From contig SCRO01000058.1 of assembly GCA_004298505.1 (NCBI GenBank), forward strand, positions 1-56,654: a stretch of DNA of 56,654 nucleotides, given 5' to 3'. Source of the stretch: Rhodanobacter sp. (GTDB lineage Bacteria; Pseudomonadota; Gammaproteobacteria; Xanthomonadales; Rhodanobacteraceae). The first letter of the stretch is position 1. Each line of letters starts with the position of its first letter. This document shows positions 19,019 through 29,160 of this stretch, in pieces. The position numbers and the translations under genes were made by a program. The notes under the pieces were generated by a model. It saw nothing but the letters and a program-made list of their open reading frames with translations. It ran no database searches and was not told where the DNA came from.

Positions 19019-19044
19019 GACACCGGCAACGGTGTTGTTTTTTT
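19019..19044 (+). promoter_or_regulatory. terminator-like hairpin in the rne 5' leader
   Basis: ACACCG (19020-19025), loop GCAA and CGGTGT (19030-19035) are followed by TGTTTTTTT, about 95 nt before the rne start. It could be an attenuator or an RNase E autoregulation site, since rne leaders in other bacteria bind the enzyme. The rest of the 338-bp gap 18799-19136 holds the divergent promoters, which I cannot place. Confidence 0.55.
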
Positions 19045-19136
19045 GCTGCTTTACCGCAGCGGCGCGATCTCCGGCAGGCCGCCATCCAAGGCGCCACCGA
19101 GGCTCGCGACGCGCGGCCAAGCCGAGGATTACCACC

Positions 19137-22100
19137 ATGAAACGTATGTTGATCAACGCGACTCAGCGTGAAGAGTTGCGCGTGGCCATTGTCGATGGCC
19201 AGAACCTGTACGACCTGGACATCGAAATCCCTTCGCGGGAACAGAAAAAGTCCAATATTTACAAGGGTCGAATCACCCGCGTAGAAGCATCACTCGAGGC
19301 CTGCTTCGTTGAATACGGCGCCGAACGCCACGGTTTCCTGCCGCTGAAGGAAATCTCCCGCGAGTACTTCACGCCAGGCCTCGACCACCACAAGTCGAGC
19401 ATCCGCGAACTGGTCAAGGAAGGCCAGGAAGTAGTCGTGCAGGTGGAAAAAGAAGAGCGCGGCAACAAGGGCGCCGCCCTTACCACCTTCATCAGCCTGG
19501 CCGGCCGCTACATGGTGCTGATGCCGAACAACCCGAAGGCCGGCGGCGTCTCGCGTCGGATCGAGGGCGAGGATCGGCAGGCACTGAAGGAAGCGCTGGA
19601 GCACGTCACCGTGCCCGATGACGTCGGTCTGATCGTGCGCACCGCCGGCCTCGGCCGCGACGCCGAAGAGCTGCAGTGGGATCTGGATTACCTGCTGACC
19701 CTGTGGAAGTCGATCTCCGAAGCCGCCGGCAAGCAGAAGGCGCCCTTCCTGATCTACCAGGAATCGAAGCTGTTCATCCGTGCCCTGCGCGATTACCTGC
19801 GCAGCGACATCGGCGAGATCCTGATCGACGACGAGCCACTGTTCAACGACGCGCGCGAGTTCATGCAGCAAGTGATGCCGAACGCGCTGCGCAAGCTGAA
19901 GCTGTACCAGGACGACACCCCGTTGTTTACCCGCTACCAGATCGAAACGCAGATCGAGAGCGCGTTCGACCGCCAGGTGCGCTTGCCCTCGGGCGGTTCG
20001 ATCGTAATCGACCAGACCGAGGCGCTGACCGCCATCGACGTCAACTCGGCGAAGGCGACCAAGGGTAGCGACATTGAGGAAACCGCATTCAACACCAACT
20101 GCGAAGCGGCAGTGGAAGTGGCACGCCAGGCCCGCATCCGCGATGCGGGCGGCCTGATCGTGATCGACTTCATCGACATGGACAGCCCGCGTCATCAGCG
20201 CGAAGTGGAAGATCGCCTGAAGGACGCGTTGAAGCTCGACCGCGCCCGCGTGCAGATCGGCCGCATCTCGCGCTTCGGCCTGCTTGAAATGTCGCGCCAG
20301 CGACTGCGCCCGAGCCTGGGCGAGGCGACCCAGATCACCTGCCCGCGTTGCGAAGGCCAGGGCCATATCCGCGGCGTAGAATCGCTGTCGCTGTCGACCC
20401 TGCGCCTGATCGAAGAACACGCAATGAAGGACAACACCGGCCAGGTGCTGGTGCAGGCGCCGACCACCGTGGTCAACTTCCTCCTCAACGAGAAGCGTGC
20501 CAGCGTGGTGGAGATCGAACTGCGCCACAAGGTGCACGTGATGATCGTCGCCGACGAAAAGCTTGAAACTCCGCACATCGAGATCCAGCGCATCCGCGAA
20601 GCGGACATGGGCGAGCACAGCAAGCCCAGCTACGAGATGCTGACCGCGGTGGAAACCACCGAACTGCCGAAGATGGGTCAGGCCCTGGGCAGCGGCGAAC
20701 AGCCTGCGGTCAGCGGCATCGTACCGGGTAGCCCCGCGCCAGTGCGCGAGGAAGTAGCCGAGGAGCCCGTTGCTGCCGCCACGCCGCCCTTGCGCCGTCA
20801 GCCAGCCGCTCCGCGCAGCACCGCGCCGGCTCCGGCAACCGGGCTGCTCGCGCGCCTGTTCGGCTGGTTCCGTGCCGCTGAGGCCGCCGCGCCTGCGCCG
20901 GTCCGGAGTTCGACCACGGACAGGGACAGCAGCACTCGTGGCCGTCGTGACGAACACGGAGCCCGTAGCTCCAGCAGCGGTGCAAATGGCAGCTCGTCGC
21001 GCCAGCCGCGACGCGACTCCACTTCGCAGCAGACGCAAAGATCCAGCGCACAGCAGCAGGCGCGAAGCAACCGCCAGCGCAGCAACGAAAGCTCGTCGCG
21101 TCCGGCAACACCGCCTCAGACGCAGACTGCGCGGTCCGAGCGTCAACCGCGGCCGGTGCCTACCGGCGAGAACGCTACGCCACGACCGGAACGCAAGCCG
21201 CAGCCGCCCAAGGCTGAGCGTCCGCCGCGCAGCGAACGCCCCGAGCGTGCCGAGCGCGCGACTATCGAGCCGCAGGACGATGCTGCCAGGGAAGCTGCCC
21301 TGCTGGTGACGCCGCTGGTCGAGCCGGTAGCCGTGCCCACCAACCCCGAAGATGACGCGAGCGAAGCCGATGGTGGCCAGTCGCGCCGTCGTCGCGGTCG
21401 CCGCGGCGGTCGCCGCCGGCGCCGCCATGACGAAGGCACCCCGGGCAGCGACACCCCGGATACCGCGCAGGCACAGGCGCTGGACGACGAAGATCGCGAT
21501 GACATCACAATCACGTCGGTCAGCAGCAGGCCGGCGGCAGCTTCCCCGACTGACGAGGTGGAGCAGTCTGCATCGCCGACACCGGGCGCCGTGACGGCGC
21601 CGGCTGCACCGAAACGCGATGTCGAGAGCACCGCAGCGGTAGCAGACCCGCAGCCCGTGATCGCGCCCCCCATGCCGGCTCAGGAGCAGACTCCATCCAG
21701 CGGGCAGACCAGCGCGACCGGCGACGCGATCGAGCCGACCGGAGCATCCGCTCCGGCCAGCACGGCGTTCAGTCTGCCGACGCTGCCGCCCATTCCTGAG
21801 CAGGCCCAGCAGCCGACAGCTGCGACCACCGGCGTTGTGCGCAAGGCGACCACGGCTGCGACGACACCCGCGAGCACCGAAGTGGCTCGCGCAGACGGTG
21901 CAGCCTCTGTCTCCCGGCCAGAGCCCTCGCGTCCAGCCACATCTGCCGCGGCATGTGCACCAGCAGCCACGCCGGCACCCGCACGCGCTCCGCTGTCAGC
22001 GCAACCAGGTCAGAGTGCAGCTCCCACAGCGGAAGCCAACATGCACCCGCCAAGCGCGGTTCCGATAACCCCCGTGGTGGCGGCGCCGGTCAAGCCGGTA

Positions 22101-22418
22101 ACCGCTTCCGTCGGGGTCACGCCAAAACCCGTGCCCGCGATCACCCGGGCGGCAATCGATCGGCCTGTTGCCCACATTGCGTCCGCAGTCGCTTCCGCTT
22201 CGGCAACGACTCCGATCGCAGCCACGGCTCCGACTCCGGCCAACGCCGCTGCCAGCACGCCTGCCGTGGCAGCGCAGCCACCGCTTCCGAAGCAGGGCGA
22301 TCTGCTGGCTCAATCCGGTTTTGCCGCAAGACCGGCGCACTCCGCACAGACCGCGAGCAAGCCAGCGGCGGACACGGCACCGGTGCACGCCAAGCCCGAC
22401 CGTGACTCTCACGATTGA
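19137..22418 (+). CDS. rne: ribonuclease E
   Basis: The 1093-residue product begins [20 protein letters not shown], the conserved RNase E start. Next come an S1 domain ([20 protein letters not shown]), the catalytic region with [15 protein letters not shown] and [17 protein letters not shown], and the zinc-link CPRCEGQG at about 401-408. The C-terminal half (from about 520) is a low-complexity Arg/Ser/Gln then Ala/Pro/Thr-rich tail that would scaffold the degradosome and bind RNA ([15 protein letters not shown]). The enzyme starts mRNA decay and processes rRNA and tRNA. ATG 19137 has GAGG upstream and matches the family start; the longer open frame to 18771 is leader. Confidence 0.96.
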   Translation: MKRMLINATQREELRVAIVDGQNLYDLDIEIPSREQKKSNIYKGRITRVEASLEACFVEYGAERHGFLPLKEISREYFTPGLDHHKSSIRELVKEGQEVVVQVEKEERGNKGAALTTFISLAGRYMVLMPNNPKAGGVSRRIEGEDRQALKEALEHVTVPDDVGLIVRTAGLGRDAEELQWDLDYLLTLWKSISEAAGKQKAPFLIYQESKLFIRALRDYLRSDIGEILIDDEPLFNDAREFMQQVMPNALRKLKLYQDDTPLFTRYQIETQIESAFDRQVRLPSGGSIVIDQTEALTAIDVNSAKATKGSDIEETAFNTNCEAAVEVARQARIRDAGGLIVIDFIDMDSPRHQREVEDRLKDALKLDRARVQIGRISRFGLLEMSRQRLRPSLGEATQITCPRCEGQGHIRGVESLSLSTLRLIEEHAMKDNTGQVLVQAPTTVVNFLLNEKRASVVEIELRHKVHVMIVADEKLETPHIEIQRIREADMGEHSKPSYEMLTAVETTELPKMGQALGSGEQPAVSGIVPGSPAPVREEVAEEPVAAATPPLRRQPAAPRSTAPAPATGLLARLFGWFRAAEAAAPAPVRSSTTDRDSSTRGRRDEHGARSSSSGANGSSSRQPRRDSTSQQTQRSSAQQQARSNRQRSNESSSRPATPPQTQTARSERQPRPVPTGENATPRPERKPQPPKAERPPRSERPERAERATIEPQDDAAREAALLVTPLVEPVAVPTNPEDDASEADGGQSRRRRGRRGGRRRRRHDEGTPGSDTPDTAQAQALDDEDRDDITITSVSSRPAAASPTDEVEQSASPTPGAVTAPAAPKRDVESTAAVADPQPVIAPPMPAQEQTPSSGQTSATGDAIEPTGASAPASTAFSLPTLPPIPEQAQQPTAATTGVVRKATTAATTPASTEVARADGAASVSRPEPSRPATSAAACAPAATPAPARAPLSAQPGQSAAPTAEANMHPPSAVPITPVVAAPVKPVTASVGVTPKPVPAITRAAIDRPVAHIASAVASASATTPIAATAPTPANAAASTPAVAAQPPLPKQGDLLAQSGFAARPAHSAQTASKPAADTAPVHAKPDRDSHD

Positions 22419-22442
22419 GTTCATGGCTCGTTGAAAACAAAG

Positions 22443-22470
22443 AAAACCGGACACTCGTCCGGTTTTTTTG
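22443..22470. terminator. Rho-independent terminator after rne (probably bidirectional)
   Basis: AAACCGGACactcGTCCGGTTTTTTT has a 9-bp stem and a T-run on the plus strand. The minus strand also ends in TTTTCTTT, so it could stop the convergent regulator gene too. Confidence 0.9.
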
Positions 22471-22504
22471 TGCCTGTGCCAGCCTCGAAATCGCGCCACG
22501 GACC

Positions 22505-23155
22505 TTAATTGCCGACGTGGTGGCTCGGCGTGTCGATCAGCCCATGCACCGTCATCAGGTGGGCCAGGCTAAGCACGTGATCCACCTGCAATTTCTCCAT
22601 CAGACGTTGCTTGTAGGTGGAGACGGTCTTCGGGCTCAGATTGAGTTGTTCGCCGATGATCGTCAGCGGCTTGCCGCGTACCAGCATCATCGCCACCTCC
22701 AGTTCGCGACTGGAGAGCGCGTCGAACGGCGATAGACTGCCGTCGAGCGTGGCAAGCGCAAGCTGCTGCGCCACCGCGGGGGCAAGGTAGCGCCGCCCGC
22801 CAGCGACCTGGCGCACCGCCGAGACCAGTTCACTGGCGCTGCAGCCCTTGGTCAGGTACCCGAGCGCGCCGGCATCAAGCAGGCGCTTGGGAAAGCGCGC
22901 GTCGTCGACCACGGTGACGATAACGATGCAAGTAGACAGTTTCGAGCGGCACACACGCTCGGTCAGCTCGATTCCGCTCATCCCGGGCATATGCACGTCA
23001 ACCAGTGCGATATCCGGCACCAGCGTGCGAATGAGGTGCAGCCCTTCTTCGGCGCTGCCTGCCTCACCACTGATGTGGATGCCAGATTGCTGCAGGATCA
23101 TCCTGAAGCCGGTGCGAACCAGCTCATGATCGTCCACCAGGACAACGTTGATCAT
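22505..23155 (-). CDS. NarL/GacA-type response regulator
   Basis: The 216-residue product has a receiver domain with phospho-acceptor Asp53 (LVDVHMPGMSG), acidic pocket VDDH at 7-10 and Lys in LTKGCSASE. A LuxR-type helix-turn-helix follows at about 145-205 (LSSRELEVAMMLVRGKPLTIIGEQLNLSPKTVSTYKQRL). It resembles GacA/UvrY, which with a BarA-type kinase drives small regulatory RNAs, but no kinase gene or uvrC is adjacent. Assignment to the GacA group rather than another NarL-family member is a judgement from overall similarity. Confidence 0.85.
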   Translation of the reverse strand: MINVVLVDDHELVRTGFRMILQQSGIHISGEAGSAEEGLHLIRTLVPDIALVDVHMPGMSGIELTERVCRSKLSTCIVIVTVVDDARFPKRLLDAGALGYLTKGCSASELVSAVRQVAGGRRYLAPAVAQQLALATLDGSLSPFDALSSRELEVAMMLVRGKPLTIIGEQLNLSPKTVSTYKQRLMEKLQVDHVLSLAHLMTVHGLIDTPSHHVGN

Positions 23156-23560
23156 TTAACTCCCCCTCGGCTGGACAGCTTGAAATTAGGCCGCGCGGCA
23201 AACCTTTGCAAGCGCATTGGTTCACGCACTCACATCAGGTCGCCTTGCATGGTGCGGCCAAGCCAGCCACGGCCACGCGCCGATGCACCACACGGTTGCC
23301 CCACGCGGAATTCAGCGTGCAATTCAGCCCCTCTGCGCGTTCATGGCGATAACGCAACGAACGAAGCCCAACCGCCGCCGCGCCCCAACTGCGAACAGGA
23401 TGTCACGCTGGAAACGGCTGATATGTCGGCCAGGCCCTACAGTTGATGTACGGGAACCCGCGCCGACATCGATCCACGGCACGTCGTGGATCCAGTTCGA
23501 ATCCCGCTCGGAACCTCACGCCGAAACGACACGGAACCATCGCCTCGACGGGAATAAATG
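23156..23560. other. intergenic region without a supported gene
   Basis: Between the response regulator start and the tRNA-Leu terminator I see no convincing reading frame, RNA gene or repeat. It should hold the regulator's promoter. Confidence 0.5.
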
Positions 23561-23582
23561 AAAAAGCCGCCAGTTGGCGGCC
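23561..23582 (-). terminator. Rho-independent terminator after tRNA-Leu
   Basis: On the minus strand GGCCGCCaactGGCGGC is followed by TTTTTC. Confidence 0.85.
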
Positions 23583-23597
23583 TTTCCATCCTTCGAC

Positions 23598-23617
23598 TTC
23601 GACGGGTACCCGTCGAA
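23598..23617. repeat. perfect 20-bp palindrome
   Basis: TTCGACGGGTACCCGTCGAA is fully self-complementary and lies 15 nt beyond the tRNA-Leu 3' end. It could be part of the tRNA processing or termination region or a site for a dimeric protein. Confidence 0.8.
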
Positions 23618-23631
23618 ACCGTGCTTCTAAT

Positions 23632-23716
23632 TGGTGCCCAAGAGGGGACTCGAACCCCTACGACTTGCGTCGCTACCACCTCAAGGTAGTGCGTCTACCA
23701 GTTCCGCCACCTGGGC
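23632..23716 (-). tRNA. tRNA-Leu, anticodon GAG
   Basis: The 85-nt gene starts GCCCAGG and ends CTTGGGCACCA with encoded CCA. The anticodon arm is CTACC-TTGAGGT-GGTAG, giving anticodon GAG. A long variable arm, as in class II tRNAs, precedes the T-arm GGGGTTCGAGTCCCC. It follows secG, as in many gammaproteobacteria. Confidence 0.97.
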
Positions 23717-23728
23717 AGGTGTGTTGCT

Positions 23729-24187
23729 TTAGTGCTTCTTTGTCGCTGGCGGTGGCACATCGCCCGGGCTTTTGGCCGGAGCGTTGTTGCCGGTTGCCGC
23801 CGGTGTCGTTGCCGGAACAGCCTTGCCAGCGCTGGCTGGCGTCGCCGAGGGTACTTCCGAGCCCGCTGGGGTAGTCGGTGGCGCCTGGACCGGTGCCGGC
23901 TTTTCAGTCGACCCGGCCATCACGCCAAGCCCGCTATTGGCGGTCTGCGGCGCACCGTGGCCGTGCAGGTAGATACCCATGCCAAGGCTGAGCACGAAAA
24001 ACAATGCGCCCAGCACGCCGGTGGCGCGCGTAAGAAAGGTCGCGGAGCCGCGCGCGCCGAACACCGTGCCCGAGGCACCGCCACCGAAGCCGGAGCCGGC
24101 GTCGGCACCTGCCCCGTTCTGGAGCAGGATCAGCACGATCATCGCCGCAGCGATCAGGATGTAAAACACGCTGAAGATGACGAACAT
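23729..24187 (-). CDS. secG: protein translocase subunit SecG
   Basis: The 152-residue product has two membrane helices (FVIFSVFYILIAAAMIVLIL and ATGVLGALFFVLSLGMGIYL) joined by the conserved loop LLQNGAGADAGSGFGGGASGTVFGARG. It belongs to the SecYEG channel in the inner membrane. A Pro/Ala/Thr-rich tail of about 60 residues extends beyond the usual core and is common in this bacterial group. It lies 23 nt after tpiA and 12 nt before tRNA-Leu. The nuo genes that often follow this set in relatives are not here; the GacA-like regulator gene follows instead. Confidence 0.95.
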   Translation of the reverse strand: MFVIFSVFYILIAAAMIVLILLQNGAGADAGSGFGGGASGTVFGARGSATFLTRATGVLGALFFVLSLGMGIYLHGHGAPQTANSGLGVMAGSTEKPAPVQAPPTTPAGSEVPSATPASAGKAVPATTPAATGNNAPAKSPGDVPPPATKKH

Positions 24188-24210
24188 AGGTTTCTAGTCG
24201 AGCCTGTTTG

Positions 24211-24978
24211 CTAGCTGGCTTGAGGCGCCTGGTGTGCCGCGGCGCAGATAGCCAGAAAGTCGGAAGCCGTCAACGAGGCGCCACCGATCAACCCACCGTC
24301 CACGTCCGCCTGCGCGAACAATTCGGCAGCATTCGCCGCCTTGACACTACCGCCATAAAGCAGTCGAGTCAGACAGGAAAGTGTAGCATCTTCGCTTTCC
24401 AGTTGGCTACGAATGAAACCATGTACCTGCTGGACCTGCTGCGACGTCGCGGTCTGGCCGGTGCCGATGGCCCAGACCGGTTCGTAGGCGATCACCGCCG
24501 TGTCGAAACTGGCAATCCCGCAAACACGCAACACCGCCTGTAGCTGGCGCGCGATGACCGCTTCGGTCTCCTCATTCTCGCGTTGCTGCAAGGTCTCCCC
24601 CACGCACAGGATCGGGGTGAGTCCCGCAGCGCGGGCAGCCGCGAATTTGCGCGCCACCAGCTCGTCGTCCTCATGGTGATACTGCCGGCGCTCCGAATGG
24701 CCGGCCAGTACCCAGCGCGCACCCACATCCGCGAGCATCGCGCCGGATACTTCGCCGGTGTACGCGCCTTGTCCCTCGTGCTCGCTCAAGTCCTGCGCGC
24801 CGATACCCAGACCACTATCGCGATGTTGCGCTGCCAGCTCGGCCAGGTACGGGAACGGCGGGCACACGACGACATCGATTGAAGTCGACTTGGCCGCAGC
24901 GAGCTCGCCCAGCAGGGCGGCGGCCATCGTGCGACTGCCGTGCATTTTCCAGTTGCCGGCAACCAGTTTCTTGCGCAT
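24211..24978 (-). CDS. tpiA: triosephosphate isomerase
   Basis: The 255-residue product begins MRKKLVAGNWKMHGSR with catalytic Lys and Asn, has the electrophile His in VLAGHSERRQ, the catalytic Glu in AYEPVWAIGTG, and the phosphate-binding LYGGSVKAAN. It interconverts dihydroxyacetone phosphate and glyceraldehyde 3-phosphate. I use ATG 24978, three codons inside the open frame, because it matches the family N-terminus. It is followed by secG. Confidence 0.97.
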   Translation of the reverse strand: MRKKLVAGNWKMHGSRTMAAALLGELAAAKSTSIDVVVCPPFPYLAELAAQHRDSGLGIGAQDLSEHEGQGAYTGEVSGAMLADVGARWVLAGHSERRQYHHEDDELVARKFAAARAAGLTPILCVGETLQQRENEETEAVIARQLQAVLRVCGIASFDTAVIAYEPVWAIGTGQTATSQQVQQVHGFIRSQLESEDATLSCLTRLLYGGSVKAANAAELFAQADVDGGLIGGASLTASDFLAICAAAHQAPQAS

Positions 24979-25089
24979 GGTGTGCATCCACAGCGATCAG
25001 TGTGCAAGCTTAGCGAGCCCCCGCGCCGGCGGCAAACCAAACCTGTCGCTGGCATGAACTGATCACCTTATTCGAGAATGCGGTGCGAC

Positions 25090-25152
25090 CCAAGGAGCCT
25101 GTCGGACTTTGCCGGTTGAGGCCGACCGAGTAAAGTCCGACAGGCTCCTTGG
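25090..25152. repeat. REP-like element: 21-bp perfect inverted repeat before the SDR gene
   Basis: 25090-25110 and 25132-25152 are exact reverse complements of 21 nt (CCAAGGAGCCTGTCGGACTTT), with a 21-nt loop that itself contains CGGT/ACCG. The right arm ends 7 nt before the start codon at 25160 and covers the place of its ribosome-binding site. Confidence 0.9.
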
Positions 25153-25159
25153 AAACCCC

Positions 25160-25972
25160 ATGTCCCTTGAACGTCCTCTCAGTCTGATCACCGGCGCCTC
25201 CTCCGGCATCGGTGCGGAGTTCGCGAGGCAACTCGCGTCACTGGGCCACGATCTGGTACTGACCGCCCGCCGCGTCGAACGCCTGGAGAACCTAGCCGCC
25301 ACGCTGCGCACCCGGCATGATGCCCAGGTCACCGTGTTGCCGCATGACCTCGCCGAGCCGGCGGCGGTTCGGTGGCTGTGTGGTGAACTTGACCGACGCG
25401 GCCTGCAGGTGGACTGGTTGATCAACAATGCCGGCTACGGCGTGCCCGGCACGTTCGACGCCAACGACTGGGCCACTCACGCCGACTTCCTGCAGGTCCT
25501 GCTGCTGGCGCCGACTGAACTGGCGTGGCGCCTGCTGCCGGGCATGCGCCAGCGCAGACATGGCCGCATCATCAATGTCGCCTCACTGGCCGGGCATGTC
25601 CCGGCGCCGGCCGGGCATACTTTGTATGCGGCAAGCAAGGCGTATCTGATCAGGTTTTCGCAGGCGCTTGCCTTGGAGAATCAGCCGCGCGGCGTCCACG
25701 TGTGTGCGCTGTGCCCGGGCTTCACCTGGTCGGAATTCCACGACGTCACCCGCACCCGCGAGAAGATGGACAAGCTGCCCGGCTTCATGTGGCTGAGTGC
25801 CAGCGAAGTGGTTCGCCAAGGCATCGCGGCGGTCGAGCGTGGCGACGCGGTCTACATCCCGGGCCGGGTCAACCAATTCATCAAGACAATGCTGCAACTG
25901 ATGCCAGATCGACTGGCACTACGGTTGTCCGCGCGGCAATCGAAGCGCTACCGGAATACGAAAACCGGCTGA
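25160..25972 (+). CDS. short-chain dehydrogenase/reductase (SDR)
   Basis: The 270-residue product has the classical SDR layout: cofactor motif TGASSGIG near the N-terminus, NNAGYG, catalytic Ser in INVASLAG and YAASKAY with the catalytic Tyr and Lys. The arginines after the first strand (TARRVERLE) favour NADP. The substrate is unknown; the DltE-like or fatty-acyl-reductase-like group is possible. It sits between tpiA and glmM, where many relatives have no such gene. Its start lies directly behind a strong hairpin that may limit translation. The gap 25973-26176 shows nothing I can name. Confidence 0.9.
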   Translation: MSLERPLSLITGASSGIGAEFARQLASLGHDLVLTARRVERLENLAATLRTRHDAQVTVLPHDLAEPAAVRWLCGELDRRGLQVDWLINNAGYGVPGTFDANDWATHADFLQVLLLAPTELAWRLLPGMRQRRHGRIINVASLAGHVPAPAGHTLYAASKAYLIRFSQALALENQPRGVHVCALCPGFTWSEFHDVTRTREKMDKLPGFMWLSASEVVRQGIAAVERGDAVYIPGRVNQFIKTMLQLMPDRLALRLSARQSKRYRNTKTG

Positions 25973-26176
25973 TCCACCCGGCGACAATATCGTGCTGTCG
26001 CCCGCCGCATCGCAACCTGGCCGAGGGGCTGGGCAACCGCTTGGCGCCAGCGAACTCGCTTGTCGAGGACTTGCTGCATGGCAGCAGGTCCCGTGTGCGT
26101 GCGGTCAATTTATCCGCCGCCGCCTGGGGCGGCACAGGTCGGGCCAATCCATGGCGACCTTGATATTGCTACAGGT

Positions 26177-27529
26177 TCATGAGCGTTCGGCTACCATTTT
26201 TACTATCGCGGCGAGCTTCTCCGCCAACTGTTGCACTTCCGCCGTCTCGGCGCCCTCGACGGTGACGCGCACCAGCGGCTCGGTGCCCGAAGCACGCAAG
26301 ACCACCCGGCCGCGGCCATGCAGGGTCCGCTCGACCTCGCCCAAGGCCTGGCGTACCTCGTCGCTGTGCAGGGCCTCACGCGCGCCACCGGCGCACACGT
26401 TGAGCATGACCTGGGGAAATTTCTTCAGGCCCTGACGCGCCACGGCCAGATCCAGACCATCGTGCGCCAGCGCCTCCAGCACGGCCAGCGCGACAATGAT
26501 GCCGTCGCCGGTGCTGGCACGATCCAGGCACAGGATATGCCCGGAGGTCTCGCCGCCCAGCATGCCCTGGTGCTGGCGCAACTGCTGCATCACGTAGCGG
26601 TCGCCCACGTTGGCCCGGATCAGCGGCACGTCGAGCGCGGCCAGCGCCTGCTGCAGCCCGAAGTTGCTCATCAAGGTGCCGACCACCGGGCCGCTCAGCA
26701 ATCCGCGCGCATGCAGGTGCCGCGCCAGGATATAGAGGATGTCGTCACCGTCGGCCAGATCGCCATGCCGGTCGACCAGGATGACGCGGTCGCCGTCGCC
26801 GTCGAAGGCGATGCCGATGTCGGCGGCATGCGCCAGCACGGCCTGCTGCAACGCCCCCGGATGGGTCGAGCCCACACCTTGATTGATGTTGAAACCATCC
26901 GGCTTGTTGCCAATCGCGATCACCTCGGCACCCAGTTCGGTGAACACCTTGGGCGCGACCTGGTAAGTCGCGCCATGCGCGCAGTCCAGTACCAGCTTGA
27001 GCCCGCGCAGGCTGAAGTCCGCGGCCACGGTGGCCTTGCAGAATTCGGCATAACGCGCCACCGCATCGGCGACGCGCACGGCCTTGCCAAGCTGTTCGGA
27101 GGGCACCGTGGCGAACGCCGCATCAAGCTCCTCTTCTATCGCCAGTTCCACCGCGTCGGACAGTTTCTCGCCGGCGTCGGAAAAGAACTTGATGCCGTTG
27201 TCGCAATGCGGATTGTGCGAAGCGCTGATCACGATGCCGGCCTGGGCACGCATCGAACGGGTCAGGAACGCCACAGCGGGCGTCGGCATCGGGCCGAGCA
27301 AACCGACAGCAGCCCCGGCGGCGACCAGACCGGCCTCCAGCGCAGACTCGAACATGTAACCGGAAATGCGGGTGTCCTTGCCGATCAGCACTTGCGGGCG
27401 CGGGTCGCCCTCGCGCCGCAGTACCGCGCCGACCGCGCGGCCAAGCCGCAGCATGAAGTCGGCGCTGATCGGCCACTCGCCGACCAGTCCGCGGATGCCA
27501 TCCGTGCCGAAATACTTGCGCTCAGTCAT
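26177..27529 (-). CDS. glmM: phosphoglucosamine mutase
   Basis: The 450-residue product converts glucosamine-6-phosphate to glucosamine-1-phosphate for peptidoglycan and LPS precursors. It begins with [10 protein letters not shown], has the phosphoserine loop [11 protein letters not shown], the metal-binding loop DGDGDR and the C-terminal phosphate-binding [14 protein letters not shown]. Length matches the family. It follows folP by 48 nt in the usual folP-glmM order. Confidence 0.97.
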   Translation of the reverse strand: MTERKYFGTDGIRGLVGEWPISADFMLRLGRAVGAVLRREGDPRPQVLIGKDTRISGYMFESALEAGLVAAGAAVGLLGPMPTPAVAFLTRSMRAQAGIVISASHNPHCDNGIKFFSDAGEKLSDAVELAIEEELDAAFATVPSEQLGKAVRVADAVARYAEFCKATVAADFSLRGLKLVLDCAHGATYQVAPKVFTELGAEVIAIGNKPDGFNINQGVGSTHPGALQQAVLAHAADIGIAFDGDGDRVILVDRHGDLADGDDILYILARHLHARGLLSGPVVGTLMSNFGLQQALAALDVPLIRANVGDRYVMQQLRQHQGMLGGETSGHILCLDRASTGDGIIVALAVLEALAHDGLDLAVARQGLKKFPQVMLNVCAGGAREALHSDEVRQALGEVERTLHGRGRVVLRASGTEPLVRVTVEGAETAEVQQLAEKLAAIVKMVAERS

Positions 27530-27577
27530 CTTGTCTTCCCGAAAAATAGGGCCGCTGCATGGCTACTCGACGGCGCG

Positions 27578-28486
27578 TCAAGCATCGTCCGGCCAACGTG
27601 GCACGGTGGGCTGAGCATCCCGGCGCGGCACCACGTCGGCGGCATGTACCGCCCGCCACACCGCCAACGCGTCCACCGTGGGCAGCACGTCATGCACGCG
27701 CACCATCCGTGCACCGCGCTGCACCGCAATCAACGCGGCCGCTGCGGAACCGGCCGCGCGATCAGCCGGCGTGGCACGTCCGGTCAGGGTACCGATCATG
27801 TGCTTGCGGGACAGGCCGGCATAGACGCCGCTGCCGAGATTGGCGAAGCGCTCCAACGCGCACAGCAAGGCAAGATTGTGTTCCAGCGTCTTGCCGAAAC
27901 CGAAACCCGGATCGACCAGCACCTTGCGCCGGTCGATGCCGACCAGCTCGCAGGCAAACAGGCGCTCGGTGAGAAAACGGTGCACCTCGCCGACGACATC
28001 GTCGTAGTGCGGATCGTCCTGCATGCTGCGCGGCTCGCCCAGCATGTGCATCAGGCATACCGGCACGCCGAGCTCAGCGGCCGCATCCATGGCACCGTCG
28101 CGGCGCAGCGCATACACGTCGTTGATCATGCCAGCACCGGCGGCCACCGCTGCGCGCATCACTTCCGGCCGGTAAGTGTCGATCGAGATCGGCAAGGTGG
28201 TACGGGCAGCCAGCTGCTCGATCACCGGCAGCACGCGGCGCAGTTCTTCCTCGAGCGGAATCTCGTCGGCACCTGGACGGGTCGACGCGCCGCCGACATC
28301 GAGCATGTCGGCGCCCTCTTCAGCCATGCGCAAGCCGTGCGCCACCGCCTCGTCCGCGCCAACGTGGGCGCCGCCATCGGAGAACGAATCGGGGGTGGTG
28401 TTGAGAATGCCGACTACACGCGGGCGATCCAGCCGCAAAAGGCGGCCGGCGCAGTCAAGTACCGGCGCAAACAAATCGTTCGACAT
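27578..28486 (-). CDS. folP: dihydropteroate synthase
   Basis: The product of about 302 residues condenses 6-hydroxymethyl-dihydropterin diphosphate with p-aminobenzoate in folate synthesis; it is the sulfonamide target. Motifs are VVGILNTTPDSFSDGG, GGASTRPGA, SIDTYRPEVMRAA and DPGFGFGKTLEHN. GAGG stands 9 nt before ATG 28486 and only 3 nt before an ATG at 28492, so I prefer the former; the frame is open to 28534, overlapping the orn 3' end. It precedes glmM. Confidence 0.96.
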   Translation of the reverse strand: MSNDLFAPVLDCAGRLLRLDRPRVVGILNTTPDSFSDGGAHVGADEAVAHGLRMAEEGADMLDVGGASTRPGADEIPLEEELRRVLPVIEQLAARTTLPISIDTYRPEVMRAAVAAGAGMINDVYALRRDGAMDAAAELGVPVCLMHMLGEPRSMQDDPHYDDVVGEVHRFLTERLFACELVGIDRRKVLVDPGFGFGKTLEHNLALLCALERFANLGSGVYAGLSRKHMIGTLTGRATPADRAAGSAAAALIAVQRGARMVRVHDVLPTVDALAVWRAVHAADVVPRRDAQPTVPRWPDDA

Positions 28487-28523
28487 GCTCATATCCTCAT
28501 GGGATCCCGCGCCAGGTTCGGCA

Positions 28524-29090
28524 TCACGCCTCAACCTCGCCGCCGAGCTCGCCCATGTAGCGCCGGTAATGGCGCAACTCGGCGATGGAATCGCGGATAT
28601 CGGACAGCGCCGTGTGCGCCGATTCCTTGCCCACGGCCATGGCGATCTCCGGTGCCCAGCGTCGAGCCAGTTCCTTGAGCGTGGAAACGTCGAGGTTGCG
28701 GTAGTGAAAATAATGCTCCAGCCGCGGCATCTGTCGGTGCATGAAACGACGATCCTGGCAGATGGAGTTGCCGCACATCGGCGATTTGCCCGGTGGCACC
28801 CAAGCGCGCAGAAAGTCGACCGTGGCCTGCTCGGCCATGGCGTGATCGGTTTGCGAGATCAGCACCTGCCGCCACAGGCCGGACTTGTGGTGCTGGTTGG
28901 TATTCCAGCCGTCCATCGATTCCAGCCGGTCAATCTCGTGACGTATTGCAAATACCGGCCCGTCGGCCAGCACGTTGAGGTTCTTGTCGGTGACCACCGT
29001 GGCGATCTCCAGGATCGAGTCGCTGTCGGTGTCGAGGCCGGTCATTTCCAGATCGATCCAGATCAGGTTGTCTTCGTGGGCTTGGCTCAT
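28524..29090 (-). CDS. orn: oligoribonuclease
   Basis: The 188-residue product degrades short RNAs, including pGpG from cyclic-di-GMP breakdown, to mononucleotides. DEDDh-exonuclease residues are visible in [22 protein letters not shown] and [11 protein letters not shown]. The Shine-Dalgarno AAGGAG lies 6 nt before ATG 29090. It is divergent from sbcB with a 70-bp gap that must hold both promoters. Confidence 0.97.
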   Translation of the reverse strand: MSQAHEDNLIWIDLEMTGLDTDSDSILEIATVVTDKNLNVLADGPVFAIRHEIDRLESMDGWNTNQHHKSGLWRQVLISQTDHAMAEQATVDFLRAWVPPGKSPMCGNSICQDRRFMHRQMPRLEHYFHYRNLDVSTLKELARRWAPEIAMAVGKESAHTALSDIRDSIAELRHYRRYMGELGGEVEA

Positions 29091-29160
29091 GGAATCTCCT
29101 TGTAGCCGGGAGTTTATCAGCCTTGTCCGCGGGCGACGCCCGCATGCGATCATCACGGTC

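Noticed and set aside
23500..23525. GTTCGAATCCCGC string resembling a tRNA T-arm
   Set aside because: The flanking bases do not pair as a T-stem and no acceptor or anticodon arm is present.
26231..28678. Plus-strand frame of 815 codons opposite glmM and folP
   Set aside because: It spans two well-supported genes and their gap; composition is typical of antisense frames at high GC.
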